From an uncultured Phascolarctobacterium sp. (GTDB taxonomy: Bacteria; Bacillota; Negativicutes; Acidaminococcales; Acidaminococcaceae): 14,584 bases of DNA. Position 1 is the first letter of the stretch. Each line of letters begins with the position of its first letter. Where the stretch lies: NCBI GenBank assembly GCA_900553055.1, contig USBV01000025.1, forward strand, positions 1-14,584, written 5' to 3'. The translations under genes and the position numbers were made by a program. This document shows positions 6,761 through 13,328 of this stretch, piece after piece. A model generated the notes under the pieces. That model did no database searches. It worked only from the letters and a program-made list of their open reading frames with translations, and was not told the DNA's origin.

Positions 6761-6792
6761 CTTGACTTATAGTTTACTCCAAGGATTAGTAT
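6761..6792 (+). promoter_or_regulatory. MerR-type operator-promoter C (alpha/beta hydrolase)
   Basis: TTGACT (6762-6767) and TAGTAT (6787-6792) are 19 bp apart. The dyad CTTATAGT (6766-6773), TT, ACTCCAAG (6776-6783) shares its right half with site B. It lies 48 bp before the hydrolase start, after merR with no terminator between. Confidence 0.82.
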
Positions 6793-6840
6793 AAAAGCGT
6801 GGATATCAATGCTAAAAAACTAATCAAAAAGGAGTACATT

Positions 6841-7953
6841 ATGAACAAGAAAAAATTCATGCAATTTTTAATGCTATCCTTGGCCTGTGGGACTTTTTTC
6901 GCTCTTGGCAATACTAACACCGCTTGGGCAGCCCCGGCACAAATCACTGCACCGGCAGAAACGATTGTAGCAAGTCAATTAGACAATCGTTGGGATAAAA
7001 AGTTCCCGGTGAATGTTAATGTCAAGCAGCAAAAAATCACTTTCCATAATCGCTTTGGCATTACCTTGGTTGCCGATATGTATGTGCCGAAAAATATGCA
7101 CAAGGGCAGCAAGATGCCTGCGATTGCTCTGGCAGGACCTTATGGGGCCGTGAAGGAGCAGGTTTCCGGTCGCTATGCTCAGGAGTTGGCCAGTCGCGGC
7201 TTTGTAACCATTGCCTTTGACCCCTCCTTTACTGGCGAAAGCGCCGGCCTTCCTCGCAACACTACCTCCCCTGACATCAATACGGAAGACTTTTTAGCTG
7301 CAGTTGACTATTTGAGCAATAATGAGCTGGTTGATTCAGACAAAATAGGTATCTTAGGCATCTGCGGTTGGGGTGGCTTTGCTTTGAATGCAGGTGCTCA
7401 GGACCCTCGCATTAAGGGGATTGTGGCCTCAACCATGTATGATATGAGTCGCGTTATTGAAAATGGTTATTTTGATGAGGGCAAGGATCCCGAGGTATTA
7501 AAAAAGGAACGCATGGCTGCTCGTAAACAGCTAGTTGCTCAAAGAAGCTTGGACTACAAGAATGGCTATTATGCCATGGCCGGAGGAGTGCCGTTACAGG
7601 TAACGGAAAAGGACCCGCAGTTTGTGCGTGATTACCATAGCTATTATCAAACCGAGCGTGGTCATCATGAGCGTTCCTTTGGCTCTACCACTGGTGCTAC
7701 CTTAAGCTCTGTGTTGAACTTCATGAATGCACCTATTAATATGTTTATCGATGAAATCGAAGCACCGGTACTGCTGATACATGGTGAAAAGGCTCACTCC
7801 CGCTATTTTAGTGAGGCCGCTTATAAGAAATTGAAGGGCGATAATAAGGAGCTTTTCATTGTGCCCGGAGCGGTGCACACGGATTTGTACGATAAAATGG
7901 ATGTTATTCCTTTTGACAAGATTGAGGACTTTTTTAAGAAAAGCTTAAGATAA
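6841..7953 (+). CDS. Exported alpha/beta hydrolase, YcjY/dienelactone hydrolase-like
   Basis: The 370-residue protein starts with a Sec signal peptide (KKK, hydrophobic 7-22, likely cut after AWA at residue 30). An alpha/beta-hydrolase fold follows: VADMYVPKN, IALAGPYG (oxyanion region), AFDPSFTGES and the nucleophile elbow ILGICGWGGFALNAG with Cys175 in place of the common serine. The C-terminal part has LLIHGEKAHSRYFSEAAY (312-328) and the probable catalytic histidine in VPGAVHTDLYD (H346). This pattern matches the uncharacterised YcjY-like family; substrate unknown. The start at 6841 has AAAGGAG 6 nt upstream; a GTG at 6799 would fall at the transcription start. It has its own MerR-type promoter and a terminator. 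Such enzymes usually lack a signal peptide, so export is notable. Confidence 0.85.
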   Translation: MNKKKFMQFLMLSLACGTFFALGNTNTAWAAPAQITAPAETIVASQLDNRWDKKFPVNVNVKQQKITFHNRFGITLVADMYVPKNMHKGSKMPAIALAGPYGAVKEQVSGRYAQELASRGFVTIAFDPSFTGESAGLPRNTTSPDINTEDFLAAVDYLSNNELVDSDKIGILGICGWGGFALNAGAQDPRIKGIVASTMYDMSRVIENGYFDEGKDPEVLKKERMAARKQLVAQRSLDYKNGYYAMAGGVPLQVTEKDPQFVRDYHSYYQTERGHHERSFGSTTGATLSSVLNFMNAPINMFIDEIEAPVLLIHGEKAHSRYFSEAAYKKLKGDNKELFIVPGAVHTDLYDKMDVIPFDKIEDFFKKSLR

Positions 7954-7960
7954 AATAAAG

Positions 7961-7991
7961 ATGCTCACGGCTGAGGCGGTGGGCATTTTTT
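7961..7991 (+). terminator. Rho-independent terminator after the hydrolase
   Basis: ATGCTCAC (7961-7968) pairs with GTGGGCAT (7979-7986, one G-T pair), followed by a run of T residues. It lies 8 bp after the hydrolase stop. Confidence 0.85.
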
Positions 7992-8064
7992 AAATTGATG
8001 CATAAAAAGCTATTCCTGAACTAGCTTGAGTTATGGTATCATAGGAGACAAAGAGGGTGATGTA

Positions 8065-8943
8065 ATGAACTTTCGGATTCTGCAATATTTTCTTACGGTG
8101 GCAAGGGAAGGAAATATAACCAAAGCGGCGGAGCTTTTGCATATTACTCAGCCCACCCTTAGCCGTCAGCTGATGCAGCTGGAAGAGGAGATGGGCGTGC
8201 AGCTGTTTGAGCGTAGCCAGCATCGGATTAAGCTGACTCAGGCTGGGGAGCTTTTGGTCCATCGAGGCAAGGATATTCTAGAAATGGTGGAAAAAACGGA
8301 GCTTGAGCTCAAGGATACGGAGAGCAATCTGCATGGGAACATTGCCTTTGGTGCGGGCGAGCTTAATAATATCAATCTTTTGGGAGATATACTCCGTGCC
8401 TTTCAAACCCAATATCCCGAAGTAACCTTTGATATTTTTACTAATACAACGGATATTATGCAGGAACGCATGGAAAAAGGGCTGTTAGATATTTCCTTGG
8501 CTCTTGAACCAATAGATGTGGAAAACTACGATTATATAGCTCTTCCTCAGAAGGAGGTTATGGGCGTTTATATGCGGGCTGATTCACCCTTAGCAGCCAA
8601 GGAGAGAATAGCGGTAGCAGATTTAATAGGCAAGCCGTTGCTTTTGCCATCCCGCTTACAGGTGCGGAGCAAGATTTTGCATTGGCTTAGTGGTAGCATT
8701 GCCCAGATGCATATTGTGGGGACCTGTAATCTTGTGGGCAATGCGGTGATGCTTACGGAGCGCAACGGGTATTATAGTGTGGGCGTTTGTTATATGCCTG
8801 TTTTAGAAAGCAGTGTGTGCTTCAGACCCTTAGAGCCTGCCATTGAACAGAGGGTAGTGCTTGCTTGGCGCAAGGGGGCCAAGCAAAGCAGAACTGTGCA
8901 ACGCTTCATTCAATTTGCGAAATGCTTTTTAGGCATGGAGTAG
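8065..8943 (+). CDS. LysR-family transcriptional regulator
   Basis: A 292-residue LysR protein. The N-terminal winged helix-turn-helix is clear (MNFRILQYFLTVAREGNITKAAELLHITQPTLSRQL, 1-36, then LEEEMGVQLFER), followed by a linker helix and an effector-binding domain (about 90-290). The start at 8065 has AGAGGGTGA upstream; the frame could be extended to a TTG at 8026 but that adds a non-family N terminus. It lies between the exported hydrolase and the CMD-cupin pair on the same strand rather than divergent from its target. A dyad with LysR-like T-N11-A geometry lies just after its stop, before the CMD gene, which makes that pair its likely target. The effector is unknown. Confidence 0.92.
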   Translation: MNFRILQYFLTVAREGNITKAAELLHITQPTLSRQLMQLEEEMGVQLFERSQHRIKLTQAGELLVHRGKDILEMVEKTELELKDTESNLHGNIAFGAGELNNINLLGDILRAFQTQYPEVTFDIFTNTTDIMQERMEKGLLDISLALEPIDVENYDYIALPQKEVMGVYMRADSPLAAKERIAVADLIGKPLLLPSRLQVRSKILHWLSGSIAQMHIVGTCNLVGNAVMLTERNGYYSVGVCYMPVLESSVCFRPLEPAIEQRVVLAWRKGAKQSRTVQRFIQFAKCFLGME

Positions 8944-8951
8944 CCCTATAA

Positions 8952-8989
8952 TTTAAGTATTAGACATACTAAAAGCATAAAACTATAAT
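8952..8989 (+). promoter_or_regulatory. Promoter with overlapping dyad before the CMD gene
   Basis: TAGACA (8961-8966) and TATAAT (8984-8989) have 17-bp spacing. The -35 box lies within a dyad TTTAAGTAT (8952-8960), TAGAC, ATACTAAAA (8966-8974) with one mismatch, a good candidate for a LysR operator. A 15-bp near repeat CTATAATTTAAGTAT occurs at 8946-8960 and, with one change, at 8983-8997, so a second TATAAT lies upstream at 8947-8952. Confidence 0.5.
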
Positions 8990-8991
8990 TT

Positions 8992-9028
8992 AGGTATGTA
9001 GAGCAACAGCTTTACATACCTATTTTTT
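8992..9028 (+). terminator. Rho-independent terminator after lysR
   Basis: AGGTATGTA (8992-9000) pairs perfectly with TACATACCT (9013-9021) and is followed by ATTTTTT. The predicted start of the promoter just upstream (about 8996) falls inside the left arm. Confidence 0.85.
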
Positions 9029-9092
9029 GTTAGTTTTGAAAGGTGGCCTAAGAGTATCAAATTGCAAATTATTATGAAGGAGGAAAATGGAT

Positions 9093-9959
9093 ATGCAAAA
9101 CCAATTTAAGCAATTGTGCAAAATGACTGCCATATGCACATTATTAATGAGCACCTTGAGCTTTGGTGCTTTGATAGGAGGAAATAAAGTAATGGCTAGT
9201 AATCGCAATGATGCTGCTTGCAGGAGTATGGAACAGCTATACAATAATCCCCAGCAGCGTATAGTGGTAGATGATAATGAATTGAACAGTATCATGAGCA
9301 AATTTATCTATGCTGACATTAATGGACAGTGTACTCTGCCTCTATGGTCTAAGGAGCTGTTAAAGCTTGCTGTATTAACTGCCAATAATACGCCGGAAGA
9401 AATTCCTTTGCATGTGCAAGGTGCTTTAAAAGCAGGCGCAACACCTATACAAATTCGCGAGACCATTATTCACACCTTGCCCTATGTGGGTATGAGTAGG
9501 GTGCAGCTAGCCTTGAAGGCCATGTATAAAGCTTTTAAGGATAATGATGTCAAGCTGCCTTTGCCTAATAATGCCACTGTAACCGATGCTACTCGCTACG
9601 AAGCGGGCCTAGCAGTACAAAAGGAGATTTTTGGTCCCGCCATCGATAAAATGAATGCTAGTGCTCCTGCTGACCAAAAGCATATTAATTATAATCTTTC
9701 TGCCAATTGCTTTGGGGATTTTTATACTCGTGAGGGCTTGGATTTAAAGGAAAGGGAGTTAATCACCTTTACAGCAATCATTGCTATGGGCGGCTGTGAG
9801 CCCCAGGCCAAGGCTCATGTGACTGGCAATTTGGCGGTGGGCAATACACGGCAGCAGCTTCTTGATGCGGTTACTATTGCCTTGCCATACATAGGCTATC
9901 CTAAAACTTTAAATGCTATAGCAGCTATTAATTCTATTGTTCCGGCAAAGGAGCAATAA
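9093..9959 (+). CDS. Exported protein with two carboxymuconolactone decarboxylase (CMD) domains
   Basis: A 288-residue protein with a signal peptide (hydrophobic about 13-30; possible cut after VMA, residue 35) and two CMD/AhpD-fold domains, about 66-150 and 165-280. Each shows the family pattern: WSKELLKLAVLTANN ... HVQGALKAGATPIQIRE ... LPYVG, and ERELITFTAIIAMGG ... AHVTGNLAVGNTRQQLLDA ... LPYIGYP. The second has a lone Cys before the His (GGCEPQAKAHV); neither has the CxxC of AhpD, so peroxide reduction by that route is unlikely. The substrate is unknown; relatives next to cupins and flavodoxins are usually cytosolic. ATG 9093 was chosen because AAGGAGG (9077-9083) is 9 nt away; ATG 9087 is also possible but only 3 nt away. 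The cupin gene follows after 3 bp. Confidence 0.87.
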   Translation: MQNQFKQLCKMTAICTLLMSTLSFGALIGGNKVMASNRNDAACRSMEQLYNNPQQRIVVDDNELNSIMSKFIYADINGQCTLPLWSKELLKLAVLTANNTPEEIPLHVQGALKAGATPIQIRETIIHTLPYVGMSRVQLALKAMYKAFKDNDVKLPLPNNATVTDATRYEAGLAVQKEIFGPAIDKMNASAPADQKHINYNLSANCFGDFYTREGLDLKERELITFTAIIAMGGCEPQAKAHVTGNLAVGNTRQQLLDAVTIALPYIGYPKTLNAIAAINSIVPAKEQ

Positions 9960-9962
9960 AGC

Positions 9963-10469
9963 ATGAAAAAAGTATTTGCTTTGATGATGTTAGCTATTAG
10001 TTTATTGATGTCTTCTGCTTATGCTGCAGAAGAGAATACCAACAAGGAGGAGAAACAAATGCATCAGGAATTTACTACCGTTTTTGCAAGAGGAGCTAAA
10101 AATGATGCTTATGCCAAATATTTCGTAGGACAGAGCTATTTAAATATGCTTTCCTTAGAGCAGGTGGTGATTGGCAATGTGACCTTTGAGCCGGGCTGCC
10201 GCAATAATTGGCATATCCATCATGCCGATAAGGGTGGTGGACAAATTCTTTTGGTTACCGGTGGACGGGGTTATTATCAGGAATGGGGCAAGGAAGCAAG
10301 GGAATTATTGCCGGGTGACGTGGTGAATATTCCTGCTGGAGTGAAGCATTGGCATGGTGCTGCTCCCAATAGCTGGTTTGCCCATTTGGCTATTGAGGTT
10401 CCTGGTGAAAATACACGCAATGAATGGTGCGAACCAGTGGCTGAAAAGGAGTATAGACTCTTGAAATAA
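9963..10469 (+). CDS. Exported single-domain cupin
   Basis: A 168-residue protein with a Sec signal peptide (MKKVFALMMLAISLLMSSAYA, cut after residue 21 or so), a short hydrophilic linker and one cupin domain. Metal ligands are visible as NNWHIHH (H84, H86), Q94 where the classic motif has Glu, and H129 in PAGVKHWHG. PGCR, GGRGYY and LLPGDVVNIPAG are the expected turns. Related small cupins lie beside CMD and flavodoxin genes in many anaerobes and are thought to act on small carbonyl or ring compounds, without proven reactions. Start ATG 9963 has AAAGGAG 9 nt upstream, inside the end of the CMD gene, so the two are co-transcribed. An in-frame ATG at 10059 has an even stronger ribosome site (see separate entry). 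Confidence 0.9.
   Translation: MKKVFALMMLAISLLMSSAYAAEENTNKEEKQMHQEFTTVFARGAKNDAYAKYFVGQSYLNMLSLEQVVIGNVTFEPGCRNNWHIHHADKGGGQILLVTGGRGYYQEWGKEARELLPGDVVNIPAGVKHWHGAAPNSWFAHLAIEVPGENTRNEWCEPVAEKEYRLLK
10044..10061 (+). promoter_or_regulatory. Internal ribosome site and start within the cupin gene
   Basis: AAGGAGGA (10044-10051) lies 7 nt before an in-frame ATG (10059-10061, Met33). Translation from here would give a 136-residue cupin without the signal peptide, beginning MHQEFTTVFARG, which looks like the natural N terminus of cytosolic relatives. The encoded residues (NKEEKQ) lie between the signal peptide and the domain, where no protein motif demands this sequence. Confidence 0.5.
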
Positions 10470-10512
10470 TAATTTATGTAGTTTAGCGTTTTAGGGCTTC
10501 AAAAATTAGTCA

Positions 10513-10544
10513 CTTGACTTAGAGCAAACTTGAAGAGGTATGCT
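10513..10544 (+). promoter_or_regulatory. MerR-type operator-promoter D (flavodoxin-Tat operon)
   Basis: TTGACT (10514-10519) and TATGCT (10539-10544) are 19 bp apart. The dyad CTTAGAGC (10518-10525), AA, ACTTGAAG (10528-10535) is imperfect (5 of 8), but its left half is nearly that of site B. It lies 56 bp before the flavodoxin start; no terminator separates it from the cupin gene. Confidence 0.75.
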
Positions 10545-10599
10545 GGAGTTGTCCTTATGGGTGGCTATATATTAATTAGACAAGTGAGGAGGAAAACTA

Positions 10600-11229
10600 A
10601 TGAACAGACGCGATTTTTTGAAGACTACCGGCATTTCCTTGGCTGCATTGGCCGCTATGTGCATGGGCTGCGGCTCTAGCAGTGCCACATCTGCCCAAAC
10701 AGCCGCAACAACTGTAAATGAAGGAGCAAAACAAGTTATGGATTCTAAAACTGGTAAAAAAATTTTAATTGCCTATTATTCTTATAGTGGCAATACTAAG
10801 GCCTTAGCCGAAGAGATTCATAGACAGGCTGGTGGTGATTTAATCCCTATCGTACCTGAAGTTCCTTACTCTGAAACCTATGATGTAACTGTGGCTAAGG
10901 CTAAGCAGGAGCAGCAAAGTAATGCACGTCCTGCAATTAAAACTGCAATTCCTAATATGGAGCAATACGATATGGTGTTTTTAGGTTATCCCAATTGGTG
11001 GGGGAGCTATCCCATGCTGATCGCTACCTTTGCAGAAAAATTTAATTTGGATGGCAAAAAAATTGCTCCCTTCTTTACCCATGGCGGCGGTGGTGAACAG
11101 CGTTGTGCTAGCGATTTACGCAACCTGTTACCCAAGTCCGACATTCAAGAGAGCTTGTGCTTGTCCGGCAACAGTGCACGCAGTGCTCAAGGAGAAGTTA
11201 GCACATGGCTGAAAAAGCTTGGCATGTAA
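10600..11229 (+). CDS. Tat-exported flavodoxin
   Basis: A 209-residue protein. Residues 1-24 form a twin-arginine signal (NRRDFLKTTGISLAALAAM) with a lipobox-like MGC, so C24 may be lipidated and the protein held on the outer face of the membrane. A Ser/Thr/Ala-rich linker (25-45) precedes a full flavodoxin domain: KKILIAYYSYSGNTKALAEEI (53-73, FMN phosphate loop SYSGNTKA), FLGYPNWWGSYP (127-138) and FFTHGGGGEQ (158-167, flavin ring loop). This is a one-electron or two-electron carrier or an FMN-dependent reductase. Tat export makes sense for a protein that folds around FMN in the cytoplasm. Start ATG 10600 has GAGGAGGAAAA upstream. It overlaps the membrane ferredoxin gene by 25 bp and heads an operon ending in tatC. 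An internal AAGGAG with ATG 10738 would give a cytosolic form, but this is weaker. Confidence 0.92.
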   Translation: MNRRDFLKTTGISLAALAAMCMGCGSSSATSAQTAATTVNEGAKQVMDSKTGKKILIAYYSYSGNTKALAEEIHRQAGGDLIPIVPEVPYSETYDVTVAKAKQEQQSNARPAIKTAIPNMEQYDMVFLGYPNWWGSYPMLIATFAEKFNLDGKKIAPFFTHGGGGEQRCASDLRNLLPKSDIQESLCLSGNSARSAQGEVSTWLKKLGM

Positions 11230-12050
11230 TTGGCTATTTACTTGGATTCCTATTATTCTACGAGCCCTTTATGCTGTTTCAAAGAATAACTAGTAGTTTT
11301 CTTGTGGAAACAGGCTTTACTTCAATTCATGTGCCCTGTGCTCGCATTCCCTTGGCTAACATCCTGACTGGGCAGTGGCAATACAGCGGGCCGACCTCAC
11401 TATGCTTTTGTCTATTGCTAATTGTAGTTTCTCTGTGGTTCGGTCCGCTATTTTGCGGCTGGCTCTGCCCTGCAGGAGCCTTTAGTGAATATTTAAGCAG
11501 GCTGCTACCTGATAAATATAAAATTAATTGGGCACAGCTAGTGCCGCTTGTGCCCCTGCGGTATGGCTTTTTCCTAGGCTTTCTTGGTTCGATCATCTTA
11601 GGCTTGGGCATTCCCTGTAGCTATTGCAATTATTATGCTTTAGAAATTTTTGTAGGCTATTTGCATACCGGGCAGTTATTAAGTAGCTCCCTTTCCCTGC
11701 TCATGACCTTTGTGGTAAGCAATATATTTTTAGGCCTTTTTACAAAAGGTGGGCGTGGCTACTGCAATTTGCTTTGTCCGGTGGGGACAATGTGTTCTCT
11801 CATGCATGTGCTAGGGCAGCTTGTTCCGGGGGCCTTTGGGATGCAGGTTGATAAAAAGTTATGCGTGGGCTGTGGCTTGTGCAGAAAAAAATGTCCTATG
11901 CAAGCAGTTTCGATAACTCAAGGCAAAGCACAGATAAATCGCCATCACTGCATCGTCTGTGGTCAGTGCAGGCAAGCATGCCCTCGTAAGGCGATTGCCT
12001 ATACCAATGGTTTGCACAGGGAGGTGGCTAAGCACGATGTTCAAGAATAA
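11205..12050 (+). CDS. NapH-like membrane ferredoxin (4Fe-4S, polytopic)
   Basis: A 281-residue inner-membrane protein with about five hydrophobic segments (near 8-25, 62-82, 112-136, 145-158, 162-182). Two cysteine pairs lie next to membrane segments, CGWLCPAG (84-91) and CNLLCPVG (187-194). A C-terminal double 4Fe-4S ferredoxin domain follows: CVGCGLCRKKCP (220-231) and CIVCGQCRQACP (249-260). This is the NapH/CcoG/RdxA-type arrangement, which moves electrons between quinol or cytoplasmic donors and extracytoplasmic redox proteins. No napA, napG or nitrate genes are near, so it is not a true Nap component. Start ATG 11205 has AAGGAG 10 nt upstream. The gene overlaps the flavodoxin gene by 25 bp and the next gene by 14 bp, which suggests that it is the electron source of the exported flavodoxin (inference). 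Confidence 0.9.
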   Translation: MAEKAWHVIGYLLGFLLFYEPFMLFQRITSSFLVETGFTSIHVPCARIPLANILTGQWQYSGPTSLCFCLLLIVVSLWFGPLFCGWLCPAGAFSEYLSRLLPDKYKINWAQLVPLVPLRYGFFLGFLGSIILGLGIPCSYCNYYALEIFVGYLHTGQLLSSSLSLLMTFVVSNIFLGLFTKGGRGYCNLLCPVGTMCSLMHVLGQLVPGAFGMQVDKKLCVGCGLCRKKCPMQAVSITQGKAQINRHHCIVCGQCRQACPRKAIAYTNGLHREVAKHDVQE

Positions 12051-12273
12051 TTTGCGCGAGCTTTATATGACGGCTGGAGCTGCTGGCTCAGTTCTCATTC
12101 CTCAAGCTATGGTCAGCACTTGGCCTAGTTTTTTCGCCATTGTTGCTCCCTTAACTAGCAATGCTTTGCCAGCCTGCACTGGTAGCTGTGGGGCTTGCGG
12201 TGGTACTTGTGTGACTAGCATCAGCATGCTGCTGTGGTTAGGCAGCTGTAAATATATTAATAAGAAAAGTTAG
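12037..12273 (+). CDS. Cys-rich small membrane protein, unknown function
   Basis: A 78-residue protein I do not recognise. ATG 12037 overlaps the end of the membrane ferredoxin gene by 14 bp and has GGGAGGTGG about 10 nt upstream; ATG 12067 is an alternative start. It has a hydrophobic stretch (about 12-42), then PACTGSCGACGGTC with the pattern C-x3-C-x2-C-x3-C, then a second hydrophobic stretch (SISMLLWLG) ending in a further Cys and a basic tail. Four closely spaced Cys between two hydrophobic segments could bind an Fe-S cluster or metal, or act as a thiol relay at the membrane face. The position between the ferredoxin and tatA genes suggests a role in the same electron path. Overlaps and spacing argue that it is a real gene. 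Confidence 0.72.
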   Translation: MFKNNLRELYMTAGAAGSVLIPQAMVSTWPSFFAIVAPLTSNALPACTGSCGACGGTCVTSISMLLWLGSCKYINKKS

Positions 12274-12285
12274 GAGGTATTGAAG

Positions 12286-12474
12286 ATGTTTGGATTAGGT
12301 TTACCGGAGCTGCTTTTGATTCTAGTGATTGGCTTGGTATTCTTTGGGCCGGGCAAGCTGCCCGATGTGGGTAAGGCCATTGGTAAGAGCATGCGTGAAT
12401 TCAAAACGGCTCTCAACGACGTAAAGCCGGAAATTACGGAAGAAAAAGCTATGGAAACGGGCAAGGGAGAATAA
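12286..12474 (+). CDS. tatA: Sec-independent protein translocase TatA
   Basis: A 62-residue protein with the TatA pattern: short N-terminal part, one membrane helix (LPELLLILVIGLVFF, about 6-20), the hinge FGPGKLPDVGKAIGK, an amphipathic helix with SMREFKTAL and a charged tail. TatA multimers form the pore for folded twin-arginine substrates. The start is ATG 12286 because TAGGAGGT (12271-12278) is 7 nt upstream; the TTG at 12280 is too close. It follows the Cys-rich gene after 12 bp. No TatB is present, as usual for the two-component Tat systems of Firmicutes. Two Tat substrates are encoded nearby, the flavodoxin and the DUF362 protein. Confidence 0.93.
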   Translation: MFGLGLPELLLILVIGLVFFGPGKLPDVGKAIGKSMREFKTALNDVKPEITEEKAMETGKGE

Positions 12475-12486
12475 AGGTGTAGGCAA

Positions 12487-13230
12487 ATGGATGGCATGGA
12501 GGTTAAGCTAACAGCGGAGCCGTGGCGAGACAATATTGATAGGGACATGAGCTTGGCAGAGCATTTGACGGAGCTGCGAAGCTGTTTATTCAAGGCTGGA
12601 GCTGCTTTAGTAGCAGGAACTGCTGTGAGCTTTTATTATCTGGAGCAGATTATTGAGGCGTTGACTGCTCCAGTAGGTCAATTATATTATTTGCGTCCGG
12701 CCGAGGCCTTTATGGTCTACTTAAAAATCGCTTTACTAGCTGGCTTGATACTAGCTGCGCCCATGGTGCTTTACCAGCTGTACAGCTTTGTAAGACCGGC
12801 ATTAACCTTGCGGGAAAAGCATTATGCTCTCTGTACTATTCCCATAATTATAGTGCTTTTTCTTGGAGGGATGCTCTTTTCTTATTATCTTGTATTTCCT
12901 AGAGCTGTGGAATTCTTTTTAGGATTTGGCAATGGGCATGTTAACCCTTTGATTTCCATGGAGAGCTATTTAGACTTTATGCTAATGCTGGTAGTACCCT
13001 TTGGCTTTGTCTTCAATATTCCGGTAGTGCTTTTGCTTCTGGCCTACCTAAAGCTTTTGCCAGTGCATGCCTTGGGAAGATATCACAAGCATGTGATTTT
13101 AGCAGCCTTTATCTTGGCCGCCTTTATTACGCCAACACCTGATATTATTACGCAAAGCCTTTTAGCTCTGCCTATGGTTGTACTTTATGAGCTGAGCTTA
13201 GTGCTGTGCAAATTATTGCTTGCATCTTAG
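12487..13230 (+). CDS. tatC: Sec-independent protein translocase TatC
   Basis: TatC binds the twin-arginine motif. This 247-residue protein has six hydrophobic segments and the conserved N-terminal MSLAEHLTELR (21-31), a first-loop region with PAEAFMVYLKIALLAGL, FVRPALTLREK and the late motif AAFITPTPDIITQSLLALPMVVLYELSL. It has about 20 residues before the usual MSLxEHLxELR start; an internal ATG at 12547 would remove them but has no clear ribosome site. The gene starts 12 bp after tatA with AAAGGTGTAGG upstream. It is the last gene of the flavodoxin operon. No terminator is visible after it, and a MerR-type promoter begins 7 bp beyond. Confidence 0.95.
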   Translation: MDGMEVKLTAEPWRDNIDRDMSLAEHLTELRSCLFKAGAALVAGTAVSFYYLEQIIEALTAPVGQLYYLRPAEAFMVYLKIALLAGLILAAPMVLYQLYSFVRPALTLREKHYALCTIPIIIVLFLGGMLFSYYLVFPRAVEFFLGFGNGHVNPLISMESYLDFMLMLVVPFGFVFNIPVVLLLLAYLKLLPVHALGRYHKHVILAAFILAAFITPTPDIITQSLLALPMVVLYELSLVLCKLLLAS

Positions 13231-13236
13231 AAAGCT

Positions 13237-13268
13237 CTTGACTTAGAGTGCAGTTAAAGTTGTAAGCT
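13237..13268 (+). promoter_or_regulatory. MerR-type operator-promoter E (DUF362 gene)
   Basis: TTGACT (13238-13243) and TAAGCT (13263-13268) are 19 bp apart. The left half CTTAGAGT (13242-13249) is identical to site B; the right half AGTTAAAG (13252-13259) is only partly symmetric. It sits just after tatC and about 60 bp before the DUF362 start. Confidence 0.75.
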
Positions 13269-13328
13269 AATAATTACAGAATTGTTTTTCTGAATAGTTG
13301 AGTTAAACTTTAGGAGGAAATGCATTAT

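Noticed and set aside
9036..9064. Alternative CMD promoter using TTGAAA
   Set aside because: No acceptable -10 box at 16-19 bp; the TAGACA/TATAAT pair upstream is better.
11205..12050. True NapH of a nitrate reductase
   Set aside because: No napA, napB or napG nearby; only the family architecture is shared.
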